From Sinonovacula constricta (taxonomy: Eukaryota; Mollusca; Bivalvia; Cardiida; Solecurtidae), in NCBI GenBank assembly GCA_007844125.1, contig CM017559.1:68182705-68246704 (forward strand): a DNA stretch of 64,000 nt, in the 5' to 3' direction. The first letter of the stretch is position 1. Each line of letters starts with the position of its first letter. The translations under genes and the position numbers were made by a program. The notes under the pieces are model-generated. The model had not been told where the DNA came from, did no database searches, and worked only from the letters and a program-made list of their open reading frames with translations. Positions 25,656 to 54,989 of this stretch are shown here, piece by piece.

Positions 25656-28429
25656 GTAAGTCGAAACTATATTTGTGCTCTGGTAACAAAATACATTATT
25701 ATCTCTAATTACTTTATACCTATGGTTCTCTAATAAAGCAGTAAAGTATTTAAACACACATGTTTTGATTTTACTGGACATTTGATAACCAAAATTTGTT
25801 GTCTGGTACAATTGTATAATTTGCAGGCTTGTTTAATTGTTTAAATATCCTAAATTAAACGTAAAAGGTTGGTGTTTTGTGGTTTTAAAGATTTGCTGTG
25901 TATAAGATTGATCTTCGTGTCTTGTCATAAGGTTTGCCTTATATCTATTCGATATAAGTTATCAACATAAACGAACGTAGTCTGTTTAACAACAATGTTT
26001 GTTTTTACGCATGGCGTCGCATTGATGCATGCACAATCTTGTTGTTTCCATAACTACCCAGCCCGTTAGTCAACCAATAACTCATTGTTTATAAAAGAAC
26101 ATTGGGTGATGTAAATGTAATTTTTGACAGTTTACATCTTTAATTAGTTTGCAACACATAAAGTTATGAAGCGTTGTGCGAATTCCAGAAATCTTCAAAG
26201 ATAATCTTTGTTTAACCAGTATTTTACCAGAAGTGAGTTTCTGCAGGCTAAAATTGAACCGTTGCGGTCATTTTCACTTTAAAAATATTTCATATTTTCG
26301 TGTAAACAGTTTCAACAATCGTATAATTATCGTTATGAGGTGTAAATAACTTGAACCACCAGTTTAATGACAAATCAATTTCGATTTCTTAGTTTTATAA
26401 AAAGTCGCAATATATTTTTAAAGTTTTAGAACGACTTTCTGATTGAATACAACAGACAGAAGATTCTGATCTCGTGCGTTACGTTTTCTCGTTGCGGTAC
26501 GTGTTTGTTGTGTTGAGAATGTTAATGTCGTTAAAGATTAAATAAAACAAATAAATTTTACAAAAGTGAAAACGAAAAGAATGGCGTTCGATGTTATTTT
26601 ATGCACACTATGAGTAGGGGTCACTGTTACTCAATGGGCAGTGAAAAAATGTAACTGCAATGCAGCCTTCATGGTTGCATTATTGCTTATCTCAGCTGCC
26701 AACAAGTGTACATTTGACAGCAACTAACGAATAGTAAAGACTTAAATCAGAATTGTATTATATTGGATGTGGTATTTTATCAGTATTTCGTAGTAATTCA
26801 ACATTGCTCAATAGTTTGTGGTTTATGTATAATCAGTCTTTTTTTAAACCATCAGACTCAAGCCAAAAATGTACTGACTAACAATTTGGCATATTCTTAA
26901 TTCTACTTTATATTTAAAAAATGTACCCAAAGCATTATTAAATGGCATAAACAATATATTCAAAATTTAGTAAACGTTTCAATAGTATCTTCGGAAAGAA
27001 AAGCTGAGCTATTGTTCATCTAATGCGGTACTTATATAATACTCATTATTAAACTCCCTGGACAGAATAAAACAGAACCGACCAAGCGAAAGTAACTAGC
27101 CTGTTTCGTTGTAAGATTCATACGAATTTCTTTTTAGACACGATTTTGGTTAGAGTTTTCAGAAAGTGTACAAACATAATCTTAAACACACAAGGAAATG
27201 TGCTTAATTAAAATATAGAAAATTTGCGTAATTTACGCCCGACCAAACATTTCGTTGAGGAACATTCGTTTTTTAAATATTTCGTTAAATATAAACATTG
27301 TTACGGAAAAAATGGAACTTACTGTTTATATTATGTCAAGACGTCGTTTTCACAAGCGAACAATGATAATTACACTTAATTGATAATTCATACAGTAATG
27401 CGTCTGGCGTTTTGAAATATCACGGGATAATCATTTGAATATAAGTACAACTAAAGTATAAATATAAGTAAAACTATAGTAGAAATGTCAATACATCTAA
27501 AGTATTAATATAAGAACAAACTTTAACTAAAGTGCAGAAATGTATATACAAACTGTAAACAGTAACTCTAGAGGACTTAAACAATGACTATCATTTCATT
27601 TTATAGTATACTTCTGTGCTGTTTATTCACAATCTTTATGTAGCTTGCACGGACAAGAGAGCCTGGCGATGTAAGCCACCATGAAACCAGGAGCCTATAA
27701 CTTGTTACTTCTTAGATGGTCGTTACACATGATAGAACAGAAGCCCGTAAACCTTTTTGCGATCATAGCTAATGATGGCCGCCTTGTAATCTTTACGGCT
27801 TCTGTCAGAGACTTGGAGATTTAATCAGTTCCATATGTTATTTTTCTTGTCCAAATAATATCCGTCATATATTAAACACGCATCCATTATTGTGACGAAG
27901 TGCAGAATAGAAAGACTGTAGATTTTTACGACCGCCTTGCATTTGCAGGGTAAGTTTTATTGGGAATATCTACATGTGCCTCGGGACTTTGTAGACGGGA
28001 CCTTGGCTATAGTTTGTTTAAAATAATGCGTTCATATAAATATTTATAGAAGGCGACATTTTTTATTGTTTTATTAACTACATGTTCACACACTATTCGC
28101 AGTTTACCAATACATGTATTGTCATGATTTCCATCATACTTATCGTAAAACATCTTCTGCATTAGAAGTGACGACAGCGGAAAACTTCCAACAGCGCCAG
28201 TGATAAAACAATTGTTTAAAGCGTCATGGCCATTTTCATCACAATTTGCAGTTCATCATCATCTTTGTAAACCTAATCAAACTAAGACGCATAAGAGTGA
28301 CAATTTAAAGCATATTCTACTGGCTCCGCCCGTTTCGCCGATAATGACAAGGGAGTGCGCCAGGAAGTTTGAATTTTTTGTTTACTTGTATCGGAGACTA
28401 GTTGCTTGTCTTTTCTCCATCTCCGTAGG

Positions 28430-28945
28430 TCTCTCGTCCTCTATAATCCTTATGTCTACCGTGCTCTATGATTCTTATGTCTCCCGTGCTCTATAATCCT
28501 TATGTTTCCCGTGCTCTATAATCCTTATGTCTCCCGTGCTTTATAATCCTTGTGTCTCTCCTGCTCTATAATCCTTATGTCTCTTCTGCTCTATAATCCT
28601 TATGTCTCTCCTGCTCTATCTCTATAATCCTTATGTCTCCCGTGCTCTATTATCCTTATGTCTCCCGTGCTCTATAATCCTTATGTCTCCCATGCTCTAT
28701 AATCCTTATGTCTCTCGTGCTCTATAATCCTTATGTCTCTCCTGCTCTATAATCCTTGTGTCTCTCCTGCTCAATCTCTATAATCCTTATGTCTCCCGTG
28801 CTCTATTATCCTTATGGCTTTCGTTCTATATAATCCTTATGTCCTCTGTGCTCTATAATCCTTATGTCTCTCGTGATCTATAATCCGCATGTATATCGTG
28901 CTCTATAATCTTTATGTCTCTCGTGCTCTATAATCCTTATCAAGT
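28430..28945. repeat. 25-bp minisatellite, about 20 copies
   Basis: The unit is TGCTCTATAATCCTTATGTC followed by TCCCG, with C/T variants and two interruptions containing TCTATCTC. The paralogous blocks at 535, 8395 and 16525 contain exactly one copy of the core (CTCTATAATCCTTATCAAGT or close variants). The array is therefore an in-place expansion of a single ancestral unit, and the last repeat still runs into the ancestral CCTTATCAAGTC. Confidence 0.95.
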
Positions 28946-31115
28946 CTTATGCTTTTACAACTGCTAAATTCCATATACTTTACAACCAATACTTTACAAC
29001 AGATCTTTTTGCCATCCCCAATTACTGGCATCTTGCAGTCGTTTTCATCATATTCCTTTATTAACATCGGCGGGTCCATGCACGCGACTGGTGAATATCA
29101 ATGGCAATAAATTATACACCGGGTTTGAAATACCTAAACCTAATGTTTGCCTATGTGTTTGTTTTGTATAAAAGTCTTAAAGCATGTGTCACGGCAGTGA
29201 AGGCAATGTTTACAGTCGGCACATGGCATATTATTTCCAGTATTATACATGCACACAAACTGTTAATGTTGATTAGGAAATGTTGATGTAGGAAGTTGCT
29301 GGTGATGCCAAGATCTCCGCTAAAAAAATGTAACAAGAAGGTTTTGTCGACTTCTATACGGTTAAGAGCATAAAATAGTCGAGCAGAAGCGATGAAGACA
29401 CGTTTATCTACCTGTCAACGAATCGATATATCTTAGCAAACTAGTGTTACTATTAATCAGGCCTCTGAGAACTGTCTGATTTGCATATGCATTGCTTGCA
29501 ACAGTCTAGAGCAATATAACCAATCATGATTCCATGTTTGACCAAGCAAATAAAAACATAATAAAATATTTGTTCTCAGCACTTTTTGACTTGATATAGT
29601 CAATGTAGAAAATCATTTCCTTGGCATCCTACAATTCTTGAATATTATCATACCGCATAAATGATTGATTTATTTTTAATGATAGTTCGTTAACCGTTTA
29701 AATTGCACAGTTAATATTTTAACATAAAACTATTGATAATCTTCGTAGACCTGAAGTTGATTTATATGTATATTTTGTTATCTGCCATAAAACACTATCA
29801 AATCCCTTAGAACATGTCTGAACACACTTCATGATAGTATTGGTATAAAACACATATTTCCATACAAAATACATCATTGTTATGACCATTACGAGGCTGT
29901 CAGGGTTATTATGCCGTCTGTGTGAATATATTTAGCGGCTGCTTTCTTGGCTTTTGTCTTGGACGCCTCGCCTTTAAGGCGTGTTGATGTCCTCAGAACA
30001 TATGGAAGTTTAATTCAGTGATTTTCTGTATGCAAATTCCCGATTGAGTCAGATACGGCGGCCATTAACGCGAACGACGATCTTTGAAACAACCTTTTAA
30101 CGCCTAAGCGGAACAAAATGGCAATTTCATGATCATAATGATTCTCTCCCAGCGCTCGCTGATTTTGAAGTTCACAACGAATTCAGAGAGTGTTTCTTTG
30201 TTTTATTGGAACGTGGTTAAACCGTTAATATATACGGTGGTTTTTTTTAGATTTTGTAAACTTGTACGGTGTAGGAAGGTGGAAAAGTTCAAACGATGTC
30301 TAAATCATTAAAAAAATTAAGTATCTATCAATCCTGAACATAAATTGAAAATTTTTACAGTTGTGTTGTGTCTTTTTACTTGTTAAATTGCAATGAGACA
30401 ATTTGATCTTATTGTTAGTCGTGGAATACCTTAAAGAAATGTCTGGGTAGAACCACTGGGGCACCGCAGGTCAAAACAGTTTATTATGATTTAATTGCAT
30501 GAGTTCATTAGGAAGATTACGCGACTTTTTCTATACATTTCGAAAAGTAATGTTTAAACACATTTGAAATTTGACGGTTATTTTAGCAAATATGTAATTT
30601 GTTTATGGCGATTGTTTTGAAAATTATTTTATGGCATAACATAGATAATATTGAATTGAAATGTACGGTTATTATTGTTTTCCTGCAATTGCATGCAGAT
30701 TTTCTCTGTTACATATAAATATTGTCTTTAAATGAATTAATCTTGACGGAGCTAAGTTGACAAATAGAAAGAATTATAAATGTTGCAACTACTTAGCTTT
30801 CAGACTAGCTGCACATGATGTTGTGTTCTGTCTATATAAAAGATAGAAAATGACAAAAACTGCATTACAATCGGTGAACTTCCAAACGTTTCCACTTATT
30901 CGGTTTAAAAAAAATTACTCCAATGTCTCTTGCGAGCGATTCTTTCTATAGGACAAACTGGATAGACACCGTGGACATTCATCATCAGAGAATTAAAATC
31001 ACACCGAAAAGCAATGAACGAGTCCTCTTGTATCAAACATAAATTGGTTTTGAGCAACCAAGTACTAGAACAGAAGAGATAAATAACTTATTTTTGTCCT
31101 ACAAACGTTTTAACA

Positions 31116-31527
31116 TAGGTAAATAAGAAATGGTCCTATCAAAATTTCCACAGATATTTAAATTTTATCTACCTGTAGACAAGGCAAACAAGGTAAATGT
31201 AATGAGACAAAAGCACAGAGACGAGACCTAACACACAAAAAGAAAAACCATCAGTTACCGCCTTGAAACGGTCAGTCGGCAAAAGGGCCAACTGGGGTGC
31301 TTAAACCTGGTTTGTGGAGCGCTCCAACCTCGCATTTTCTGAAGGTTTTTCTATCAAACAAACAGTGAAATTAAAAATATCCCGTCAAAGTGAAACAACT
31401 AACAGTAAGCACCTGCATTAGGAGTTAAAACAGATATAATGAACTTATGTACATACATAATAACTAGTAATGAAATTAACTAACAACATATGTACAGTAT
31501 GTACAGTAGATAAAAACCTCGGTAACC
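31116..31527 (-). repeat. Interspersed repeat family R1, near full-length copy
   Basis: Reverse-complement match to 57586-58006 over its whole length. Landmarks read on the minus strand are CCGAGGTTTTTATCTACTGT, CTAATGCAGGTGCTTACTGT, GAGGTTGGAGCGCTCCACAA, CCAGTTGGCCC, CCGACTGACCGTTTC, GACTCGTCTC-type and TACCTTGTTTGCCTTGTCTA, ending near TTCTTATTTACC. No coding capacity, no terminal inverted repeat and no obvious target-site duplication were seen. It could be a SINE-like or Helitron-like non-autonomous element. Confidence 0.85.
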
Positions 31528-32028
31528 AAAAAATTCCAAATGAGAGAGTAGTTTCAAATAAAATAAAGCAGTACAAGCGCTGATATATTATAAGAACAAT
31601 ATTATGACGTCATAAATGCCATAACGCCATATGTCAAAAGTGTCAAAAGTGAAATGTAAAAAATACGGAAGAAATAATCGAATTCTAGAAAACAACCCAA
31701 ATCAACAAAATAAAAACGTAGTATTGTTTAGAGTTAATACTTTTAAAAAAAACATATCATAAAAGCCGAGGATTTATCCGCAGTTGACATATTATATATG
31801 ATAAAGGTACAAAAAATCCCGATGTTATTCGCTTGGACATTAGTTTTAGAAAAAAGCCGTTGCATGTTACCGACACTTCTCGTTAGCGCCGAGACTACCA
31901 ACCTTTTCCTGAACTGCCCTAAACTATCCCCTGGATTATACCTATGATGGCCACAATAACCATCTATCAGTCCATCTTGACTGCAATGAATACGCCAAGG
32001 AGTATACCGTTTTCGTTTATTGCTCATT

Positions 32029-32030
<2 letters not shown>

Positions 32031-32084
<54 letters not shown>

Positions 32085-32217
32085 CTCTCTCTCTATCGAT
32101 CTATCTATCTATCTCTCTCTTCTGTCTGCCTGTCTGTCTGTCTGTCTCCTCTCTCTATCTTTCTCTCTCTTGTCTTCTCTCCTCTTTCTCTTCCTCTCTC
32201 TATTTCTTTCTCTCTCC
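32031..32217. repeat. (CT)n microsatellite and CT-rich low-complexity tract
   Basis: About 50 bp of pure CT, then TCTATCGATCTATCTATCTA, CTGTCTGTCTGTCTGTCTCC and further CT-rich sequence. It follows the 31855-31990 block at the same relative place where unit 1 carries its ATCTCTCTGATCGATC minisatellite. Confidence 0.95.
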
Positions 32218-33028
32218 GTAAAAGCTATGGCTTACACAATAATTGCCTCGGTCTCTCTAATAAATCTCCCGCATTTCCGACTTTGTCCCATGTCCGGGAA
32301 TTTCACAATCATGTAAGATGAACACAAACACAAATTCGCATGAATAAATAAATATATTTTCTCAAGTGAATCCACGATTACTTTTTACCTAAATGCACAA
32401 AGATTAAATCTAAAAACAACCTGGTCACAGTGAAAATGCGTTTTTACTTAATGATATGATAACTTAATGAGAAGAGAGTGTTATCTTTCGGTTCAGAGAA
32501 TCAAAAGCTTCTTGTACCGTTCGACAAGAATTCTTAGAACTGCGCAAGCGTAAAAACCCGTCATATGTTGAAGTCGGTCATAAAAAATGCAGAAATGATT
32601 TGCCCGACACTTATTCAATAAATTTAAAGGTATGAAGTGCGGAACGTGTGGATCTAAAATGCAGACCTCAGCTTAAGTCGCAACAACGTTTAGGCAACTT
32701 GATCAAATTTAAATGTTCTTCAAACTCTTTTGATTTTTTTTCCGCAGTAGAATTTATTAAGTTTCTCTAGGGGTATGAATTTCAAGGAATTTCTAGAGTA
32801 AACGAAACAGTTTTCATCTATAAAATTTTTGTAGTAATAATTAACTGGCACGTGCGTCTTTTGAATTATCGAGATAAGCACCTTTAGGTCAGCACATGCT
32901 TGTGGCCTTGACATTGGAAACAGCTATCTGCATCAATCATTCTCCATTTACATGATACTTGTGCCAATATATATACTGCTTGTATACTTATATATCTCCG
33001 GTCGAAGATCGATTTATGACAGAACATT

Positions 33029-49614
<16,586 letters not shown>

Positions 49615-49700
49615 CGTGAATACAGTGTCCAATAGTCTTGCTTATATCGATAATTGACACTCATAGTCTGCTAGAAATAAAAAGAAATAAAGGCAACTTA
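49615..49700 (+). terminator. Probable 3'UTR with polyadenylation signals
   Basis: Two AATAAA hexamers (about 49676 and 49686) lie 60-75 bp after the stop codon, in AGAAATAAAAAGAAATAAAG. This would give a very short 3'UTR. A longer one cannot be excluded. Confidence 0.5.
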
Positions 49701-52700
49701 AGTCAAACCATTGAATATACGGGGTCAACTGTGAAGTAACTTACCTAGGAAAGTCTTTCATCACAGGAGTAGTTATTTGGTCTTTGGAACAATGTGGTCA
49801 CGACCGTGAAAAGGGAAGAAAGTGTAAACCCTTATACGTGTATAATGTATATTTATGATAATGCTACATGAACAAGATGAAACACACATTTATTGTTGCA
49901 AACGATGAGACAAAAACTATTAACACATATTTGCATTGCTTCGTATTGCAGACAGAGAAATAAACGCCTGCTATATATTGTGTCAATTAAGAGTTGCTAT
50001 AAAATGACTGATTATGTATTTAATATGTATAAACATGAACAATCGTGCGAACAATTGACGAAATGGGCATTGCGGAAGAGACCCACAGTGATATACAATG
50101 TATATGTCATGAAGCCAAAACTAATGTTACGATCAACTGTTATGAATTATGCTTCCAGTACGTAATGTGTCGTAGTTATTGTCCAATTCTTGCATGGATC
50201 ATCGAGAGGGAACAATGTCTGTTTGGTTTCTTAAAAAAACTGACTCACATATTAAATGTGTATCATTCATTATTCATCTTGTGATCAGAATGTAAGTTAT
50301 TTGTTATATCTTGGCCAAGTCTCTGTAAGTGTAACATACTCATAACAGTTCAACGGTGAATCGTTCATTGTTTCTCATCGGAACTTGGACTGGTGGTTAC
50401 GAACGACATTGTTGCATTTATACAAATCCAAAATGCATACGAGTATATGTGTATTTTGATTGTCATTTTTCAGTACCATTTTACTTGTTCAATTTGTATG
50501 AATGAAAGGGCGATTTTGCTTCATAATAAATTCATACATATTCATGTCACGTTAGTGGAACGTAAACTAATGAGACATGCTTGGCTTTACTGTGTAAAGT
50601 TTTCTCGGAGCCATGTACAATACATGCAAAAACAAAATAGTTATGCTCCACTAAATATTCCGTTTCACGGTGTTGGATGAAGTTAATATTATCAAAATTA
50701 ATAAAAACTGTTTTTGCCATTAAATATCTATTGATCGCAAAGGTGCAGTTTTGTCAATATGAGCCATACCGATGTCCATGTCTATATTGACGCAAACGCA
50801 ACATTCCAATGAATCGTTTGTTTAGAAACTATATTATTCTATATGTTTCAGTCGCCGAATGCCAAGTACAATTCCAGTATTATGCCGATCTATTGCTTAA
50901 GGATTTTACCAGTATGGAAATAGACGGAAAGATCTACGGATTTTTTTACAATCGTAAAAAGACAATTTGACGGCACAAGCTGGGTATTTTGAGAAAATAT
51001 CTGAATGAACATATTTGTCATAATCTTATATGAAAATTAGTAAATTTATGACGTTATCAATAAATAAAAAAAAAACAATGGCCAATGGAATTGGGACCAA
51101 AATTATTATGCGATAGCTTTCCAAGAATGACGTCAAAGCGACTTTTTAGCCAGAATGACGGACCTTTCTAAGGACATTGATTTTGCATTACATTGCAATT
51201 TAACAACCGAAAAACACTAAAAAGGATTGTAAATACTAATACTTTTATTCATTTTAATTTCATATACTTTACAATGAAGATATTGCTCTGTTATTATATA
51301 CAGACCCTTTAGAATGTGCTATTGTGCAATTATACACGATTATAAGAACATAGAGTAAATTGTCTGATGCTCCTTTTATTGTTAATGACAGTGCAATAGT
51401 TTGATGTTATTATATTTGCTACCAGCTTCTTGTTATCTAATGTTACTTCCGTTTAGTTTATAGCGACATTCCGTCAGTACATTTAATTAAGGAGAATTGA
51501 CCAATAAAATAGCGTTTAATATGATTTTATCTTAAGTAAAATGTCACATTGAAGTCTTTGTGAATGGGCTATGTGTTATTTCCCAAGTGCATTGCATTTA
51601 CCCACACCAAGCATAGATACATGTATCGTAGTCATTTCAATATAAAGATTATGAGTGCCCGATTAACGACGTAAAGTTTTGTGACAAATACATCATACGG
51701 GCATAGTTTCTACATGTACGAGACTGCGAAAACCGTAACCAATAATACTTGCTACCATCTTTTATTTTTTTCTTGAAAAATGTTTTCAGTCAACAAAAGC
51801 AATATTATCACAATATGTTATCGTTTTTAACACGTATGTAAAGAAAGGTACACATATTTTTTAGAAAATTTAGGCAGCTTTTCGTTTGAAATAATATTGA
51901 AATAGCTTGAAAGAAATGACTTTTTAGAATAACAAAATTATGAGTTGAACCATCGGAACTTCAAATGTCGTAGCAAAGTGTGCTTAAATTCAACAATTGG
52001 CAGGTGACAGTATCTGTCAACATTAAGCAATGTTTGGCGGTGAGTAAGGTTTAACATTGCGTCTCTATAACGTTTTGCGTTCCGTGCAAACGCCTAGCAA
52101 TAGTCTGAATAAACAAAGGGACCCATCTAGCTAGAGATCGTTTTCGTATGATTATATAGTTATGATATGCTTTGTTCATGAATTTATTGTGATACTAGGC
52201 GTAATATTGTAAATATGTATGTATGTATACATGTATGTATGTTAATGTCGTTAAAATATTAAACAGTTTATATAATGTATCTTAATGAAAGAAATGTGTT
52301 GATAATTAAAAATATTCATTTGAATAACGCAATACTATTGTATAGAAGCAATAAGTGTGCACTGTTGAAATAGCTGTGTTTTATTTTAAATGCATTTAAT
52401 ATTTAGACAAACATCACATTATAAATTTATAAATATAGGATAATCCTTAGTATGAGTTATACTATTAATATTTATGTATCCTGCGGCGTCAAAGCTTACA
52501 TTTAGTGTCGAATTAAAAGTATAAAAAAACGGAAAGGCGTTATGTTTGTATGGTTATAACATGGCTCTGTCTTTAAATATCAAGCAAATGATAAACTCAT
52601 AAACTATTATATCTCAAGCGTGCGCGCGTAAAGATTAATAATACGTTGTACAATATTAGTAATAGTTTTCAGGAATACCAAAGACTTACTAAAAGAAGTC

Positions 52701-53744
52701 TTTCTTTAGCAAATGATGTCAAACTTAATTTGGAACGTAAATGTCGTTGCATGTATGTTTTTCAATGTTTGTTAACGTATCACTTTCACTTTGTGTTATA
52801 CTAGTATGGGTGTCATGTTTTTATTCACCTTATACATTATTCCTTAAGACCTAAAAGTGTTCAAAAGAATTTTGAATAAATGTTGATACGAAAAGTTTTC
52901 GTTTATTTTACATTTATTTTGGTCGTAATATCCTCATCGTATCCTATATGTGTTATTTTATACGTTGGGCAGATTGCAATATACATTCAACTTATCTTAT
53001 ACAGTATGCCAAAGTTACAAAACCATCTGAGGTTTTCTCGACTTGTCTTCAAAGGAAACTTATTTTAATATTTTTCATTTGAATCATGTTTAAAATGTGT
53101 AAATATGGTTTTCAATAATGCATTAACCCGCTATCAGATATAGTACTAGGTACTTATTGCGTTGTCAAATGAGATCACGTAATGGTAGATACATAAACAT
53201 ATATTTAAATAAAACAAATGTTTATCCGGAGTAATAGAACTGCCCACACTTCCAAATGCTAATAAAATTGCTTCCAATATAACATTTTTATACTTCAAGT
53301 TTAAAGATATTGTGCTAAACATATGATATGCATTATAAGTATATATCAATACAAGTATATATTTAATGCACTATTTAACTTTAGTTAAAAAATGTTTTAT
53401 ATACAAAGATACAAGTGCACATTTTATGCACCATTTCATTTTAGTAAAAAACATGTTTTAAATACAAAGATACAAGTACATATACTTCCTTACATAAGTG
53501 AGGAATACAAAAGTCTACAAATCAACAATAAAACGATGTACAATTGAAAGGTCACCTTAAAGTGTGCTTTAGACTATGTAAGACTATGTTATAAGAACAG
53601 GGAACAGATCTGTAAAAAATAGATGTTTAAGCCCACAGCGGAACTGTATAGTTATATAAACAATGGTTCAAGTAAATAACAAGAGAATTGTGAACTTACA
53701 ATGTCTATGATGTAGAGATCATTTAGCATTTTTAAAACGTATTC
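49701..53744. other. Downstream AT-rich region without a gene
   Basis: Short open frames lack domains or coding bias. Small features include a TATG-type tract (GTATGTATGTATACATGTAT, about 52217) and a local tandem duplication of about 62 bp at 53350-53480 (TACAAGTGCACATTTTATGC and its neighbour). Parts may be extended 3'UTR of the Ig gene. Confidence 0.6.
53350..53480. repeat. About 62-bp tandem duplication, just over 2 copies
   Basis: TAATGCACTATTTAACTTTA and TTATGCACCATTTCATTTTA are successive copies, each followed by a GTTTTA-ATACAAAGATACAAGT segment. A third partial copy ends at ACAAGTACATATACTTCC. Confidence 0.75.
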
Positions 53745-54045
53745 ACATTGTTTGTTTGTTTGTTTATTGGGTTTATCGTCCCACCAACAGTATTTCAGTT
53801 ATCTGGAGACGGTGTCCACTTGAAGCAGATATAGTGCTGCCTTCACTGTGTATAGCATGCCGTGAACACCTGGCATGATACCACACCCAGTCACATTATC
53901 CTGACACCGGGCCAACCAGTCGTGGAACTACCCTTATATTTGCTTGAGCGTTATCAAGGGAGCTTTATCACTACCATTTTTAACGACTTGGTATGTAGCG
54001 GCCCGGGATCGAACCCGGGGCCTCCCGTACTCACATTGTATTTTA
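53745..54045 (-). repeat. tRNA-derived SINE, minus orientation
   Basis: On the minus strand a tRNA-like head carries the B-box-containing GGCCCCGGGTTCGATCCCGG (plus-strand 54000-54025). It is followed by a body and a terminal (CAAA)n tail, seen on plus as TTTGTTTGTTTGTTTATTGG at about 53749-53769. The body contains plus-strand GGTTTATCGTCCCACCAACA, GGAGACGGTGTCCACTTGAA and CACCGGGCCAACCAGTCG. The layout of Pol III head, body and short tandem tail is that of a SINE of about 300 bp. An open frame across it (53862-54173) is incidental. Confidence 0.72.
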
Positions 54046-54274
54046 CAGAACACTGCGAGCATTTGCACATAACGATATATAAGTCAACATTTAACAAAGG
54101 AAACAAACAATTACAACTTCAATTTCTTAACAATACCATTATAACTCGAGATCTCAATAACTTCAAAGTTTAACATTCGCATCACTCCTTTTTTAAGTTA
54201 AACAATATTGATGCGGTTCACTCCGAAAGACTTGTTTTTTACAATACTTGTAAAATGGAAAATAAAAAGGACAT

Positions 54275-54600
54275 ATAAAAATTACCACAGATATTAAAAT
54301 ATGAAACACCTATAGACAAGGCATAAACAATAAATGTAAACGTGGAAAAAACAGAGGAAACATTGCACACAAACAAAAACCAACAGTTACCGCCTCGGAA
54401 CGGTCACTCGACAAAATCGCAGACTGAGGTGCCTAAACCTGGTTTGTATCCATCCTCGCAATTCCTGATGACTTTTCTCACAAAGAAACAGTTTAAAACA
54501 ACATACCATCAAATTGAGACAATTAAAAGCAATATCCTGCATCTGGAGTTACAACTGATGAAAGATTCTTATATACAAACAAAATAACTATTATTATAAT
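54275..54600 (-). repeat. Interspersed repeat family R1, diverged copy
   Basis: Reverse-complement R1 order: TACCACAGATATTAAAATAT, ATAGACAAGGCATAAACAAT, AGTTACCGCCTCGGAACGGT, GAGGTGCCTAAACCTGGTTT, GCATCTGGAGTTACAACTGA. It is more diverged than 31116-31527 and lacks the GGAGCGCTCC palindrome. Confidence 0.8.
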
Positions 54601-54989
54601 GATCTGTCAACATATGTATAATACGTACATGTGATTAAAGTTAGTAAAAACAATAACAAGATTTTCATTTATTTTATTTTGCTAAATGCACACATCTATA
54701 AAATATATGAAACAGATTCATGATGCACAAATTTACTCATACATTAGTGATATGATAATGTAAAGCCATTTTCTACTAAAAACTTCACATTTATTTCTAT
54801 AAGGAAACGTGATATTGCAATTTAAATACACGTGACATGTAAATAAATTAGAGCAACGTTGTTTTGAATAGTGTTATTAAAGTCATGTTTTTCTGCTAAA
54901 ACATACCATTTTTCCAATCTGTATCTCGTAAACTTAGGCAGTTATGCATATAAGTTATAAAGTCGTATAAGAATATGTCTTTCTCCGAT

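Larger units (their letters stand above)
15690..27640 (+). repeat. Segmental duplication unit 3
   Basis: Third copy, enlarged by insertions. Shared blocks are at 15830-15950, 16430-16720, 17790-17900, 18620-18870, 20450-20560, 23160-23290 and 24120-24370, in the same order as in unit 1 or unit 2. The block at 18620-18870 is the best preserved (about 85-90% to 2490-2730 by eye), including GACATGCGTTGGGGATCTAA and ACAGATGTCG. Its shared minus-strand frame (core TDKQITKALSK) is open in both copies. Most visible differences change amino acids, which argues against selection for a protein. From 25,700 to 27,640 I see only AT-rich sequence. Confidence 0.6.
27640..33000 (+). repeat. Segmental duplication unit 4
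   Basis: Fourth copy, adjacent to the Ig gene. Shared blocks are at 27650-27920, 28350-29100 (split by a 25-bp minisatellite), 29970-30130 and 31855-31990. The block at 29970-30130 keeps CAGAACATATGGAAGTTTAA and GGCGGCCATTAA-type segments seen in units 1 to 3. Everything else from 30,200 to 31,100 and 32,250 to 33,000 is AT-rich with no supported gene. Confidence 0.6.

Noticed and set aside
53862..54173. 103-codon frame
   Set aside because: It lies within the minus-strand SINE and reads through its body and tRNA-like head.
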